Source of the DNA: an uncultured Campylobacterales bacterium
GTDB lineage: Bacteria > Campylobacterota > Campylobacteria > Campylobacterales > Sulfurimonadaceae
Assembly (NCBI GenBank): GCA_903892995.1
Contig: CAITKP010000010.1
Location: forward strand, 1-63,870
Reading direction: 5' to 3'
Length of the DNA stretch: 63,870 nt
Shown here: one piece after another, positions 33,015-40,940 of the stretch
Numbering within the stretch: position 1 is the first letter of the stretch
Layout: each line of letters begins with the position of its first letter
Position numbers and translations under genes: made by a program
Notes under the pieces: model-generated
The model's input: the letters and a program-made list of their open reading frames with translations, nothing else
The model's database searches: none
What the model was told of the DNA's origin: nothing

Positions 33015-33974
33015 ATGGCAAAGATACCACAACGTAAAAATATTTCAGCTCAGACAGCTGCAAAGCGCATAGAAGAGGTAGAAGAACTCAAAAATAATAT
33101 TGATGAAAGTATTAGAGAAAATTCTGCTAACGTTGTTGAAATTTCTATTTCAAATATATTACCTCCAAAGTTTCACGATCGCCGATGGCATGATAAATTA
33201 GCAATTATTGAACTTGCAAAATCAATTGAAGCTGTAGGATTGATTTATCCTATTGTTTTAAGGAAAGTAGGGGAAAATTTTGAACGCGTTATTGGTTATC
33301 GTCGTATGGAAGCGTATAAATATTTAGGTAAAGAAACTATTCCAGCTATCATATTAGAAAATATCTCTGATGAAACTGCAATTTTATTAATGGCAACAGA
33401 AAATATGCAACGAGAAGATATTAGTGTTTATGATGAAACATTAGCATTAATAGACTACTTAAAAATTGCTATGAATGAGCCTGAGGAAATAATAGAAAAA
33501 CTATTAGTACGTTTTAAAAACAATGATGCTGGCACAATTCAATTAACAGATGAAGAAAAAGACAAGAGGATACAAATGAATGATATCCTTAAAAAGACAG
33601 GTAAAATAGATATTAGTGGATTACTTAATCGATTATCTATGTTATCAATGCACCCTTTAATTAAATCTGAGTTAAGTGCAAGTAGACTTTCTTTTTCAAA
33701 TGCCCAGGCAATTCAGAAAATTTCTAAAAACGAAGATATTCTCAGAATTGTATTAGAGAGAGTTATTGCAGAGAATATGAGTAAAAGAGAGACGATAAAA
33801 TTAGTGGCAGAGTATGTAGATAAAACAAAAATCAAAGCAGTGGAGGGCAGTTTACAAGAAATGGTTAAAACAATTGCAAAATCTTTAAATAAAAAACGAA
33901 TGAAAACTTTATCCTCTAGTGATCATGAAAAGATTACAGAATTATTGAAAAAAGTAGAAGAAATAATTTTATGA
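33015..33974 (+). CDS. parB: ParB-family partition protein
   Basis: 319 residues. The N-terminal nuclease-like ParB domain shows ISNILPPKFHDRRWHD, IVLRKVGENFERVIGYRR (the RVIGYRR block corresponds to the GERR/GHRR CTPase motif) and LLMATENMQREDIS. A central helix-turn-helix and a helical C-terminal dimer region follow. ParB binds the centromere and loads ParA. It is 2 bp after parA and clearly co-transcribed. Confidence 0.9.
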   Translation: MAKIPQRKNISAQTAAKRIEEVEELKNNIDESIRENSANVVEISISNILPPKFHDRRWHDKLAIIELAKSIEAVGLIYPIVLRKVGENFERVIGYRRMEAYKYLGKETIPAIILENISDETAILLMATENMQREDISVYDETLALIDYLKIAMNEPEEIIEKLLVRFKNNDAGTIQLTDEEKDKRIQMNDILKKTGKIDISGLLNRLSMLSMHPLIKSELSASRLSFSNAQAIQKISKNEDILRIVLERVIAENMSKRETIKLVAEYVDKTKIKAVEGSLQEMVKTIAKSLNKKRMKTLSSSDHEKITELLKKVEEIIL

Positions 33975-34037
33975 TAGTATTGTCGGTATAGATTTGCTAG
34001 ATTAAATAAAGCAACCTACCAATGGAGGAGATAGACA

Positions 34038-34130
34038 ATGAATCACTTGAATATAAATACCTATAAAGAGAATTCTAATGAAGACAAACAAGGAAATATA
34101 AAAGAAGTTCCTTTAGAAAGTCTCCAATAA
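34038..34130 (+). CDS. Small ORF, 30 aa, upstream of the DksA-like gene
   Basis: A hydrophilic 30-residue ORF (MNHLNINTYKENSNEDK...) with a strong GGAGGAG ribosome site. It ends 2 bp before the DksA/TraR gene, which has no strong site of its own, so it may serve as a leader for translational coupling. No domain is recognisable. Confidence 0.45.
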   Translation: MNHLNINTYKENSNEDKQGNIKEVPLESLQ

Positions 34131-34132
34131 TC

Positions 34133-34471
34133 ATGACACGAGCACAAAAACAATCCATAAAAGAAAGAGTTGCTGAATACCTAAATTCACTTGAGAGCGA
34201 AATCTCTCAACTCAAAGAAAAACTCCAACCTATAGAGTCTGATTGCTGCTTAGAGGATCTTACACGCTTTGAGATGATGCATGAACAGAGAATATTTGAA
34301 AAAGCACTACTTCTAGCAGAGGGCAGGGTGCTTCATCTGCATCGTGTATATAAAACTATAGATGAGAATGAGCAATATGGATTATGTGAACTATGCGGAG
34401 ATGAAATCCTCTTTGAACGCTTACTCCTAGTCCCTGAAGCCAAACGGTGTGTAGAGTGTATCAATGAATAA
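34133..34471 (+). CDS. TraR/DksA-type zinc-finger protein
   Basis: 112 residues. The N-terminal two thirds form a helical coiled-coil, and the C-terminus carries a four-Cys zinc finger: Cys85 and Cys88 in CELC, Cys106 and Cys109 in CVEC. DksA/TraR proteins bind in the RNA polymerase secondary channel and alter promoter choice. Plasmid-borne TraR copies are common. It overlaps the next gene by 8 bp. Confidence 0.85.
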   Translation: MTRAQKQSIKERVAEYLNSLESEISQLKEKLQPIESDCCLEDLTRFEMMHEQRIFEKALLLAEGRVLHLHRVYKTIDENEQYGLCELCGDEILFERLLLVPEAKRCVECINE

Positions 34472-34976
34472 AAAAAGAGAGCTAATAAAAAAACGAACAC
34501 TCTTTGAACTCTCAATCATACTCCCAGCATTTCATTTTCTATACCTACAGCTAAAATCCGCTCAAGAGAAACATCTCTTAAAACCTCAAGATACGCTCTC
34601 AAGAGAGTTTATTATCACAGACCAAATTGTAAGAAGATTAGCACGTATGATAAGAGTCTATAAATCTGCTCAAAAAGATGCGATAGATATCTCAAACGCA
34701 GTTATCGATAAACACTCTAGCGCTATAAATGACACTAATAACTTTCTTTTAGGATTACACCTTTTAGACCTTCACTACAATCTTCAAGGCAAACAGATCC
34801 ATATAAACTTACTAGAGCAGTTCTTAGAACTTTGTGATTCAATATTTCAAGAGATAGATAAAACCTTGATTGAAAAAAGTATAGTGACTGCAAAAGAGAT
34901 CTATGTCGATCTGTTGCAACACCATTGGGAAAGCTTTGAGTACAAAGAGGAGAGAGTTAATTTAGTGTTTCGATGA
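34464..34976 (+). CDS. Hypothetical helical protein, 170 aa
   Basis: An unrecognised, mostly helical soluble protein. It begins MNKKRELIKKRTLFEL and its start overlaps the DksA-like gene by 8 bp, so the two are coupled. No catalytic motif or membrane segment is evident. It is the last gene of the par-dksA unit. Confidence 0.6.
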   Translation: MNKKRELIKKRTLFELSIILPAFHFLYLQLKSAQEKHLLKPQDTLSREFIITDQIVRRLARMIRVYKSAQKDAIDISNAVIDKHSSAINDTNNFLLGLHLLDLHYNLQGKQIHINLLEQFLELCDSIFQEIDKTLIEKSIVTAKEIYVDLLQHHWESFEYKEERVNLVFR

Positions 34977-35077
34977 GTTTTATTTCTTTCTATACAAGAA
35001 GAGTTATTGCTTTAAAATAAACAATTAAATACAAATTGTACTAAAATAGATAATATATGTGACTAAACACCATTAAA

Positions 35078-35326
35078 TTATTGCTTATCTCTCTTTCCAT
35101 CCAAAAGCACCTCACACACACCGCTCTCTTGAAGCGCTTGTTTTAACTTCTTATACTTCTCATTCTCAAAGTAAAGCGTAAACCATGACTCTACCCAGTA
35201 TGGGATCTCTCGTCCCTCATTTCCCCAATTAGAGATAGTAGGTCCACTAGTTCCTAGCATCTCTCCAAACTCTTTTTTACTTAATCCCGATTTTTTAAGA
35301 AGTTCATTGAATTTCTGTTTTTCCAT
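35078..35326 (-). CDS. Small Xre/Cro-like DNA-binding protein
   Basis: 82 residues with a helix-turn-helix in the first 40: LLKKSGLSKKEFGEMLGT and PTISNWGNEGREIP. It is divergent from the membrane-protein operon beginning at 35674. Copies of a 16-bp sequence between the two are probable operators. It is likely the local repressor. Confidence 0.75.
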   Translation of the reverse strand: MEKQKFNELLKKSGLSKKEFGEMLGTSGPTISNWGNEGREIPYWVESWFTLYFENEKYKKLKQALQESGVCEVLLDGKRDKQ

Positions 35327-35338
35327 TTTTATCCAAAT

Positions 35339-35560
35339 ACATATATGTTATTAAATTAGCTTCAAACTATACTCAAATAGTTACTAAAATCACTTTAACT
35401 CGTAAAAATTCCTCACATTAGGGCAAAAAACTTGACATTTTTAAAATAATAATAACATATATTATTCCATTTATGCACATTAGTAATATATAGTTATATA
35501 AAACTTGCGCTTTTATTTATATGATTATATAATACTGTCATATAAATAATATATGTTATT
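35339..35560. promoter_or_regulatory. Three operator-like repeats upstream of the Xre gene and the membrane-protein operon
   Basis: AATAACATATATTATT (35451-35466) and AATAATATATGTTATT (35545-35560) are exact inverted copies of each other. A partial third copy, ATATATGTTATT, lies at 35341-35352 next to the Xre start. The three lie 80-100 bp apart in the divergent intergenic region. Confidence 0.6.
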
Positions 35561-35673
35561 TATAGAGATATAAACAAGGAGGATTATCTGTTAAGGGAGT
35601 AGGGGAGTAACGAAATAATGATTTCGTAGTGAGCTGTTATCTTTTGATAATAAAAACAAGGAGAAGGGTAAAA

Positions 35674-35982
35674 ATGACTATCTATATCACCATATTGATA
35701 CTGACAGTGGCATTAGTCACATTTGACATATTGGTAGATCTACCAGGACGTAGAGCCATCAGTGGAGTGAGTGTAATAGCGGCTATAGGATTATCTAGTT
35801 GGTACTTTTACACTCATAAGGCTTTGATAGAGGAGTTTGAGAATGGTAAAGGGATTCTATGTTCTCAAGAGAGTGGAAAATTTGTAGTTTCAAAGGGGCG
35901 TGGGTATGAATATAAAAATGGCTACTTCATAGATACAAATGGTGAAGCCATCGATGAAGATTATTGTCAGAGTCTAGAGTAG
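35674..35982 (+). CDS. Small membrane protein, Cys-tail paralogue 1
   Basis: 102 residues. Two hydrophobic segments (about 2-18 and 28-45) precede a soluble tail with ILCSQESGKFVVSKGRGYEY, YFID and a terminal DYCQSLE. The tail pattern, xxC then VSKGRG, then YF, then C near the end, recurs in the next three larger ORFs. The ATG at 35674 has AGGAGAAGGGTAAAA upstream; the ORF from 35629 is not supported. It begins the operon. Confidence 0.65.
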   Translation: MTIYITILILTVALVTFDILVDLPGRRAISGVSVIAAIGLSSWYFYTHKALIEEFENGKGILCSQESGKFVVSKGRGYEYKNGYFIDTNGEAIDEDYCQSLE

Positions 35983-35992
35983 GGGGAAAATA

Positions 35993-36079
35993 ATGAAATA
36001 TTTTAATGGCGCGATAGATAGCTGTATGGTAAAGCTAGCAGATACTATAGTCATAACAGTACTGCAAACAGGAGCCTGA
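35993..36079 (+). CDS. Tiny ORF, 28 aa
   Basis: A 28-residue ORF, MKYFNGAIDSCMVKLADTIV..., with an AGGGGGAAAATA ribosome site. It ends 2 bp before the next gene, whose GGAG ribosome site lies inside its last codons. The operon position supports expression; the product is unrecognised and partly hydrophobic. Confidence 0.45.
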   Translation: MKYFNGAIDSCMVKLADTIVITVLQTGA

Positions 36080-36081
36080 AG

Positions 36082-36435
36082 ATGATGGCACTAACTCCTA
36101 ATGAGCTACTACTCTACTCAGTGCTTCTTATCGGATTTGCCAGTGTGCTTTTGGATATCTATGCATTGGTTTATAACAAGAGGGAGTTCTTTTACTATCA
36201 GCTATTTTTTCTATTTGTCGCAGCAGGTGTTGTAAACAATCATTACACAATGATAATTGCAAACACCAAACAAAGCTTCTTAAATGATGAAGCCATTATT
36301 TGCACACAGCCAACACTAAGGGTGGTAAAACAATCTGAGGGGTTTGTTTTAAAGGGAGAGTATCTCATCAACAAAGAGCAGATCCTAGATCTCAAAGATT
36401 GTAAAACACTAGAGTCAAAAGGGGAGAAGAAATAA
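36082..36435 (+). CDS. Small membrane protein, Cys-tail paralogue 2
   Basis: 117 residues with two hydrophobic segments near 8-28 and 38-55, then a tail with IICTQPTLRVVKQSEGF, a GEYLINKE block and LKDCKTLE. Its tail aligns with the other family members. GGAG precedes the two adjacent ATGs. It is followed 2 bp later by paralogue 3. Confidence 0.65.
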   Translation: MMALTPNELLLYSVLLIGFASVLLDIYALVYNKREFFYYQLFFLFVAAGVVNNHYTMIIANTKQSFLNDEAIICTQPTLRVVKQSEGFVLKGEYLINKEQILDLKDCKTLESKGEKK

Positions 36436-36437
36436 AG

Positions 36438-36776
36438 ATGAATCCAATAGATTTCATAGATCCACAGTTGATACTATCGAGTCTCTTACTGCTCTTAGCT
36501 ACTTTTTTACTGAGTGCAAAGAAAAAAGGCAGTGAGAAGGGGTATCTCACAGTGTGGGTCCTGCTCATCTTGATTATCATAAATATTTCAGCTCCCCTGC
36601 ATGAAGCCTCTTGTGCAGAGGATTATATAAATGAGTTCTCTCGTGGAAATAGCCTTACATGTAAGAATAGTAGAGATCAATATAGAGTCTCCATGAAAGA
36701 TGGCTGGGAAGTAGATAAAAACTACTTCATAAAAGAGAGCTTGATGATACGAGCTGATATGTGTGAGAAGGAGTGA
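36438..36776 (+). CDS. Small membrane protein, Cys-tail paralogue 3
   Basis: 112 residues with hydrophobic segments near 12-26 and 37-52, then LTCKNSRDQYRVSMKDGWEV, KNYFIKE and ADMCEKE. The tail matches the shared pattern. An extra Cys (SCAEDY) lies just after the second segment. It is separated by 5 bp from paralogue 4. Confidence 0.65.
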   Translation: MNPIDFIDPQLILSSLLLLLATFLLSAKKKGSEKGYLTVWVLLILIIINISAPLHEASCAEDYINEFSRGNSLTCKNSRDQYRVSMKDGWEVDKNYFIKESLMIRADMCEKE

Positions 36777-36781
36777 TAGAT

Positions 36782-37114
36782 ATGAATGCATCAAAAAATA
36801 AAGAGGATAGAGACTTTATAAAAGCAGTGATATTTGTACTCTTATTGGTACTGCTTTTAATTGTCACGATCTTCATTGATCCAAATGATGATGAGAGTAA
36901 AGAAGAGGTACATAAAGCAAAGGTAAAAATGTTTATGGATGGAGAGACACTTATCTGTAGCGTCTCACCTCTGAAATATAGTGTGAAATACCAGGTCTCA
37001 AAGGGCAGGGGATGGAGTATTGAGGGAGAGAGCATAGCCAAAGAAGATATGCTCATCAACATCGATGAGTGTCAAAAAAAGAACACTACACCAACAAAGG
37101 GAGATATTAAATGA
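36782..37114 (+). CDS. Small membrane protein, Cys-tail paralogue 4
   Basis: About 110 residues. One clear membrane segment (IFVLLLVLLLIVTIFI) follows a charged N-terminus; the tail has LICSVSPLKYSVKYQVSKG with GRGWSI, and NIDECQKK near the end. The frame opens with GTG at 36773, but the ATG at 36782 has GAAGGAG at correct spacing. It overlaps the next gene by 4 bp. Confidence 0.65.
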   Translation: MNASKNKEDRDFIKAVIFVLLLVLLLIVTIFIDPNDDESKEEVHKAKVKMFMDGETLICSVSPLKYSVKYQVSKGRGWSIEGESIAKEDMLINIDECQKKNTTPTKGDIK

Positions 37115-37323
37115 GTACGTTTGAAATCATAATAATCGCTTTAACGATCATGGCAGTAGCACAAGCAGTAGTAGAGATCACTAAATCCAAACATAAACGA
37201 GATGCAAAGGCTTTGCACTTAGAAGAACGTGTAGTTGCTCTAGAAGAATACATATCTTCTTTACAAAACGGCGTACAAACACTCAAAAAGGAGCGTTTGG
37301 CAAAGATGGGTGAGCAAAAATGA
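37111..37323 (+). CDS. Small membrane-anchored coiled-coil protein (PspB-like topology)
   Basis: 70 residues: an N-terminal membrane helix (FEIIIIALTIMAVAQAVV) followed by a charged coiled-coil (LEERVVALEEYISSLQ). The layout is like PspB but I do not claim homology. It overlaps both neighbours by 4 bp, and the next ORF has the same layout, so the two may be paralogues. Confidence 0.55.
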   Translation: MSTFEIIIIALTIMAVAQAVVEITKSKHKRDAKALHLEERVVALEEYISSLQNGVQTLKKERLAKMGEQK

Positions 37324-37487
37324 GTGCAACAGAGATTTATATCATATCTGCAGCAACAGTGTTAATCACAATGGTACTTGGTCAGGCATATGAGGAGCGC
37401 TGTCGTAACAAAGAGAGGGAGAGTTCTAGGGAACTTAAAGAGATAAAAAAGCGTCTTGAACTCTTAGAGAAACAACAAAGAGCATAG
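37320..37487 (+). CDS. Small membrane-anchored coiled-coil protein, 55 aa
   Basis: 55 residues starting MSATEIYIISAATVLITMVL, then a charged helix ending KKRLELLEKQQRA. The start overlaps the previous stop as ATGA, and the next gene begins at the base after its stop. It resembles the preceding protein in layout and is probably a duplicate. Confidence 0.55.
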   Translation: MSATEIYIISAATVLITMVLGQAYEERCRNKERESSRELKEIKKRLELLEKQQRA

Positions 37488-37661
37488 ATGAGCACCATGA
37501 GTTATGATGAAAAGCTACTGATGTTAAGTGAGCTTCTTCCAACTCATGAGCAGTTGCTATGGTTAGTAGCATTTGTCCTTATTTGGACAGGGTTTTTACT
37601 TATTGTACTTAAGAATAAAAAGTACAGAAGTTACAAAGAGTTTATAGAGAAGTTTTTTTAA
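37488..37661 (+). CDS. Small single-span membrane protein, 57 aa
   Basis: 57 residues with one hydrophobic helix (LLWLVAFVLIWTGFLLIVL) near residues 23-41 and a basic tail (KNKKYRSYKEFIEK). It starts directly after the previous stop, so it is expressed by coupling if at all. No family is recognised. Confidence 0.55.
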   Translation: MSTMSYDEKLLMLSELLPTHEQLLWLVAFVLIWTGFLLIVLKNKKYRSYKEFIEKFF

Positions 37662-37683
37662 AAAATAGGGGAGGGGTAAGAGA

Positions 37684-38019
37684 ATGAGCGAAGTGACACT
37701 AATAGGGGTTATTTTTATGGGGTTTATGATCCTCCTAGCACTCTTTGCACACTATGGACGGATATACAGTGAACAAAAGAGAAATAAAGCGCTCTTGCTG
37801 ATCAAGAGATATGATCAGGTAATTGAGCTGAGTCACAAAGATCATACGCTTTATATCTATGATTGTATCGATTCAAAAGTAGTAAAAGACACCCAAGCAA
37901 AGTTAAGAGAGGTTAATCATGAACTCGCTTTAAAAATAGAGTCTTACTTTGGCATAGATCTAAAAGAATATGGCATCAAAATAAGAGATGAATCTATTAC
38001 GTTTAAAAATGAGGAGTAA
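37684..38019 (+). CDS. Membrane-anchored hypothetical protein, 111 aa
   Basis: An N-terminal membrane helix (LIGVIFMGFMILLALFA) is followed by about 90 soluble residues with alternating charge. GAGGGGTAAGAGA precedes the ATG. It lies in the same run of genes. No domain is recognised. Confidence 0.6.
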   Translation: MSEVTLIGVIFMGFMILLALFAHYGRIYSEQKRNKALLLIKRYDQVIELSHKDHTLYIYDCIDSKVVKDTQAKLREVNHELALKIESYFGIDLKEYGIKIRDESITFKNEE

Positions 38020-38045
38020 GCAATGCAAGAGATTTTATATGAAAA

Positions 38046-38447
38046 GTGGAAATATTTATCAGTGAGGGAAACCAAGAGATCCTTATCAATGAGAGTAAAG
38101 AGCGTTTTTATTATGTGAGCTGTGAAAATCAGCACAGAGCATTTCACAACGCAACCTTGAGTTATGATAAGAGTAAAGAGTGCTATATCATTGAGGGAGA
38201 GCAGACCCTAACTAATGAGCATAGTGATAGTGGGTTTGATTATGAAGCATTGCTGTGTCTGCATCCAGCAGAGTTAATAAAAGCAAAAAGCTTCTTGGGC
38301 ATGAAATACTACAAAGTCTCTGGAACACTCACTCGCCAAATCAAGAGTCGCTATGTTTGTAAACATAAAAACTATCTCATTCATCAAAGATCTCTGATCT
38401 CGCAGAGCTTCACAGAGGATAGTGATATGAATAAAACAGTGCAGTAA
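38046..38447 (+). CDS. Hypothetical soluble protein with an uncertain or frameshifted start
   Basis: The 133-codon frame begins with GTG at 38046 (EIFISEGNQEILINES), but this GTG has no ribosome site. A short ORF from an ATG at 38023, with GGAGTAAGCA upstream, reads MQEILYEKW in another frame and stops at about 38118. The simplest reading is one gene whose start is at 38023 and whose frame changes near 38040, by mutation, sequencing error or programmed shift. The body contains several Cys, is not membrane-bound and matches no family I know. Confidence 0.45.
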   Translation: MEIFISEGNQEILINESKERFYYVSCENQHRAFHNATLSYDKSKECYIIEGEQTLTNEHSDSGFDYEALLCLHPAELIKAKSFLGMKYYKVSGTLTRQIKSRYVCKHKNYLIHQRSLISQSFTEDSDMNKTVQ

Positions 38448-38560
38448 ACGAGCAAATATGAAATTGATGCTGACACGATGTGTTGATTCTAAGATGCGAA
38501 ATGATAGATTCGCCTCATAGGCGTATCTTTTTAAAAGTATAAAAAGAGGAGATAGAGATC

Positions 38561-38983
38561 ATGTTGATATTGTTTGACTTTGAGAATATTCAAAACTTTC
38601 ATTACAAAAAAGTAAAAACCTTTCTCATCGAAGAGTTTGGAAAAGAGGCGTGGCAAAACGCCACAAAGATCGGTGCTGTGTGTTATGAGAATGTAGATAC
38701 CTGCTTGCCTGATTGGAACACTGCAATGATGATCTATCAAGTGCATAAAGAGCCTGAAGCTGCGGATAATAAATTAGTCGAATTAGCACGTCTTCATAAA
38801 AGTGAATGCTGTGTTGTTGTTTCCAACGACAGAGGGCTTTCTGGGAGAGTCTATGATGCAGTGACATCTCAAACTTCACTAAGAGCAAGAGAGGTATATC
38901 AAGTACTTCAAGTGAGATCAAGATTCTTACTTGATAGAGTCATGATGAGTGATCAGTTTGATCCACACAACGATCTGTACTAG
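38561..38983 (+). CDS. NYN/PIN-like nuclease-fold protein
   Basis: 140 residues with the acidic pattern of NYN-domain ribonucleases: FDFENI (Asp6, Glu8, Asn9), AADNKLVEL (Asp69) and VVVSNDRGLSG (Asp90). These fit the metal-binding site of the PIN/NYN superfamily. It has a GAGGAGATAGAGATC ribosome site. A plasmid-borne RNase may act in RNA control or defence; nothing here shows which. Confidence 0.65.
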   Translation: MLILFDFENIQNFHYKKVKTFLIEEFGKEAWQNATKIGAVCYENVDTCLPDWNTAMMIYQVHKEPEAADNKLVELARLHKSECCVVVSNDRGLSGRVYDAVTSQTSLRAREVYQVLQVRSRFLLDRVMMSDQFDPHNDLY

Positions 38984-39010
38984 ATCAGCATATTAAAAAG
39001 GGGAAATAAA

Positions 39011-39427
39011 ATGTTTATACTGAGTCTTATAGCAATCGCAATCATCGCACTGCTTATTTATGGGTTTATAGAGTGGTTCAATAAATACAGCTTTAAAAAA
39101 GAGAGATACCGCTTTTTTACAACAGAGCATACGGCAGCATTTGTTAGCTCTTATGTGATCATGCTTATTGGATATATGGCGATGAAAAATAATTGGCTTG
39201 ATGATTGGAAAAATGGAGCGGTGATCATGCTCATCGGCACTATTATATTTGTGTTGAGCATCCGTAATAACTTTAAACATACCACTCCATCTCTTGCGAT
39301 CAAAGGGAGTATTTTACAGGTGATACTTTATATCCCTATAGCTATTGTTGGGATATTTGTATTAATGGCTGCCATTGCTTTTTTTGCACAGACGAAGCCT
39401 GTGTATAACATCAATTCTGGGGATTAG
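39011..39427 (+). CDS. Polytopic membrane protein, 138 aa
   Basis: Four hydrophobic segments are visible (about 1-19, 38-58, 70-88 and 100-125). AAAAAGGGGAAATAAA precedes the ATG. The product is unrecognised. It lies 28 bp after the NYN gene and 11 bp before the next membrane protein. Confidence 0.6.
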   Translation: MFILSLIAIAIIALLIYGFIEWFNKYSFKKERYRFFTTEHTAAFVSSYVIMLIGYMAMKNNWLDDWKNGAVIMLIGTIIFVLSIRNNFKHTTPSLAIKGSILQVILYIPIAIVGIFVLMAAIAFFAQTKPVYNINSGD

Positions 39428-39438
39428 GAGGTGCTTTT

Positions 39439-39735
39439 GTGAGTGAGACAATGGAGATGATTACAGGGGGAGCTATATTTGCAGCGCTTGGTGTTGCGTC
39501 ACTATGGCTTATAGGTTTTACAAGAGGCAGAGTAAGTATGCTTCTTGGATTTATTGTTATGACACTTATTATCAGTGTAGTGTTTGGTGTGAAATATATC
39601 TTTTTAAATGGTTTGTTCTTTGGACTTTTTAGTATGTTTTATAGTGGCGGTGTTTTATTGTACAGGAGCATTCAATGTTCTAAAGAGCTCAAAGAGGCGA
39701 TAGAGGAAGAGAAAAAGAGTTTACAAAGAAGCTGA
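39439..39735 (+). CDS. Polytopic membrane protein, 98 aa
   Basis: Three hydrophobic segments (about 9-26, 34-52 and 56-75) and a basic/acidic tail ending KSLQRS. It starts with GTG at 39439, with TAGGAGG at correct spacing. It is the last gene of the run that begins at 35674. Confidence 0.6.
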   Translation: MSETMEMITGGAIFAALGVASLWLIGFTRGRVSMLLGFIVMTLIISVVFGVKYIFLNGLFFGLFSMFYSGGVLLYRSIQCSKELKEAIEEEKKSLQRS

Positions 39736-39792
39736 AAAAGAGGATGCAGATTCATTGTGTCGAAGATTTAGTTCGCACATTGTGAGGATTAA

Positions 39793-39985
39793 TTATTCAT
39801 ACGAATATGCATCTGTGGTATTCTTGATACCATATTCATTTACTGTGACTTGCTTTACAGCCTCAATTTTAAACTCATCTGTATATCTTGGTGGCATTTT
39901 TAACCCCTCGTTAATTCTTCAATAACATTATCGTTATTTTTATGTAAATTAACTGATTGAAAAATTGTCTAGTTTATGGGGGGCA
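39793..39985 (-). mobile_element. IS3-type element, left-end remnant
   Basis: An ORF on the minus strand (39793-39897) reads MPPRYTDEFKIEAVKQVT and then degenerates; this is the usual N-terminus of IS3-family OrfA. The outer terminal repeat is TGTCTAGTTTATGGGGGGCA at 39966-39985, which matches the right-end repeat of the fragment at 61361 in about 14 of 20 positions. Only the left end remains. The rest of the gene-free stretch to 40169 shows nothing else. Confidence 0.7.
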
Positions 39986-40169
39986 TTCCACTACTTTAGC
40001 CTTGATGAACTAGAAACTATTAGTGGTCCGTTAGGATGCCAAATTTAGACACAATTATTGAAACAATCACTTGTGGGTGAGTAGTGTGTTTAAACGGTAA
40101 CCAATAATATTTATAATATGATCTAAATAATTCGTTATTACATTTAAATATTAGACTAAGGAAAAATTA

Positions 40170-40751
40170 ATGAATCATCTTATTGTATATGCGCATCCGT
40201 TCGAAGACAGTTTTAATCATGCCATTTTAGAAATGGTAGTAAACACTCTGCAAAATAATGGAGATAATGTTGTTGTTGTTAGAGATCTTTATCAAATGGA
40301 TTTTAAATCTGTACTCGATCAAGAAGATTTTAATTCATTGAGAAAAAAAATTATTCCTGAAGATATCAAAAAAGAACAACTGTATATTAAGGATGCTGAT
40401 GTTATCACCTTAATTTATCCATTATGGTGGGCAGGTATGCCGGCAATATTAAAAGGTTATATCGACCGTGTCTTTTCATATGGATTTGCTTATCAATATA
40501 ATCAAGAAGGTATTGTAGAAGGTTTATTGGGAAACAAAAAGGGATTAATGATTACAACACATGGAACACCAAAACTTTATTATAATGCATCGGGAATGAC
40601 AACAGCCCTTAGGCATACAACAGATACTGGGATATACGAGTTCTGTGGTATGAAAATTGGTGAACACCTCTTCTTTGGAGGTGTGCCGACTTCTGATGAG
40701 ATGACACGAAACGAGATTTTGGAAAAAGTTAAAATTGCATTTGTACGTTGA
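40170..40751 (+). CDS. NAD(P)H quinone reductase-like flavodoxin-fold protein
   Basis: 193 residues of the NQO1/MdaB/KefF flavodoxin-like group: HLIVYAHPFEDSFNHAIL (FMN/FAD phosphate loop), YPLWWAGMPAILKGYIDRVF (characteristic WW-P-A-K-G-DRV block) and THGTP near 127. These enzymes reduce quinones or electrophiles with two electrons. A TAAGGAAAAATTA ribosome site precedes the ATG. It is monocistronic between two IS remnants, so it may be a recent passenger gene. Confidence 0.85.
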   Translation: MNHLIVYAHPFEDSFNHAILEMVVNTLQNNGDNVVVVRDLYQMDFKSVLDQEDFNSLRKKIIPEDIKKEQLYIKDADVITLIYPLWWAGMPAILKGYIDRVFSYGFAYQYNQEGIVEGLLGNKKGLMITTHGTPKLYYNASGMTTALRHTTDTGIYEFCGMKIGEHLFFGGVPTSDEMTRNEILEKVKIAFVR

Positions 40752-40830
40752 GAACAATAAAAAATATTGATACGCTTAATGTTGCATGAGAGATCTGCAG
40801 GCTCTGTTTTACCTTCTATACTCTAAGCTA

Positions 40831-40928
40831 AACAGAACACCGTTATAATCTTCTCTTCCATAAGAATCCCTTTGCCACGAGCTTTTCTTATGGATCTAGC
40901 AACTTTCAAACCTACTTTTTAACTAGCA
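40831..40928 (-). mobile_element. IS remnant B, inverted copy of remnant A
   Basis: The reverse complement of this segment nearly matches 31677-31776 and contains ATGGAAGAGAAGATTATAAC, the start of the same transposase ORF (MEEKIITVFCL). It is cut off at the same region. The two remnants face each other across about 9 kb containing par and the membrane-protein operon. Confidence 0.6.
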
Positions 40929-40940
40929 ATTTAGGTTATT

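Noticed and set aside
35674-39735. Type IV secretion or conjugation genes
   Set aside because: The small membrane proteins show no VirB, TraG or relaxase motifs, and no relaxase or coupling protein is seen in the window.
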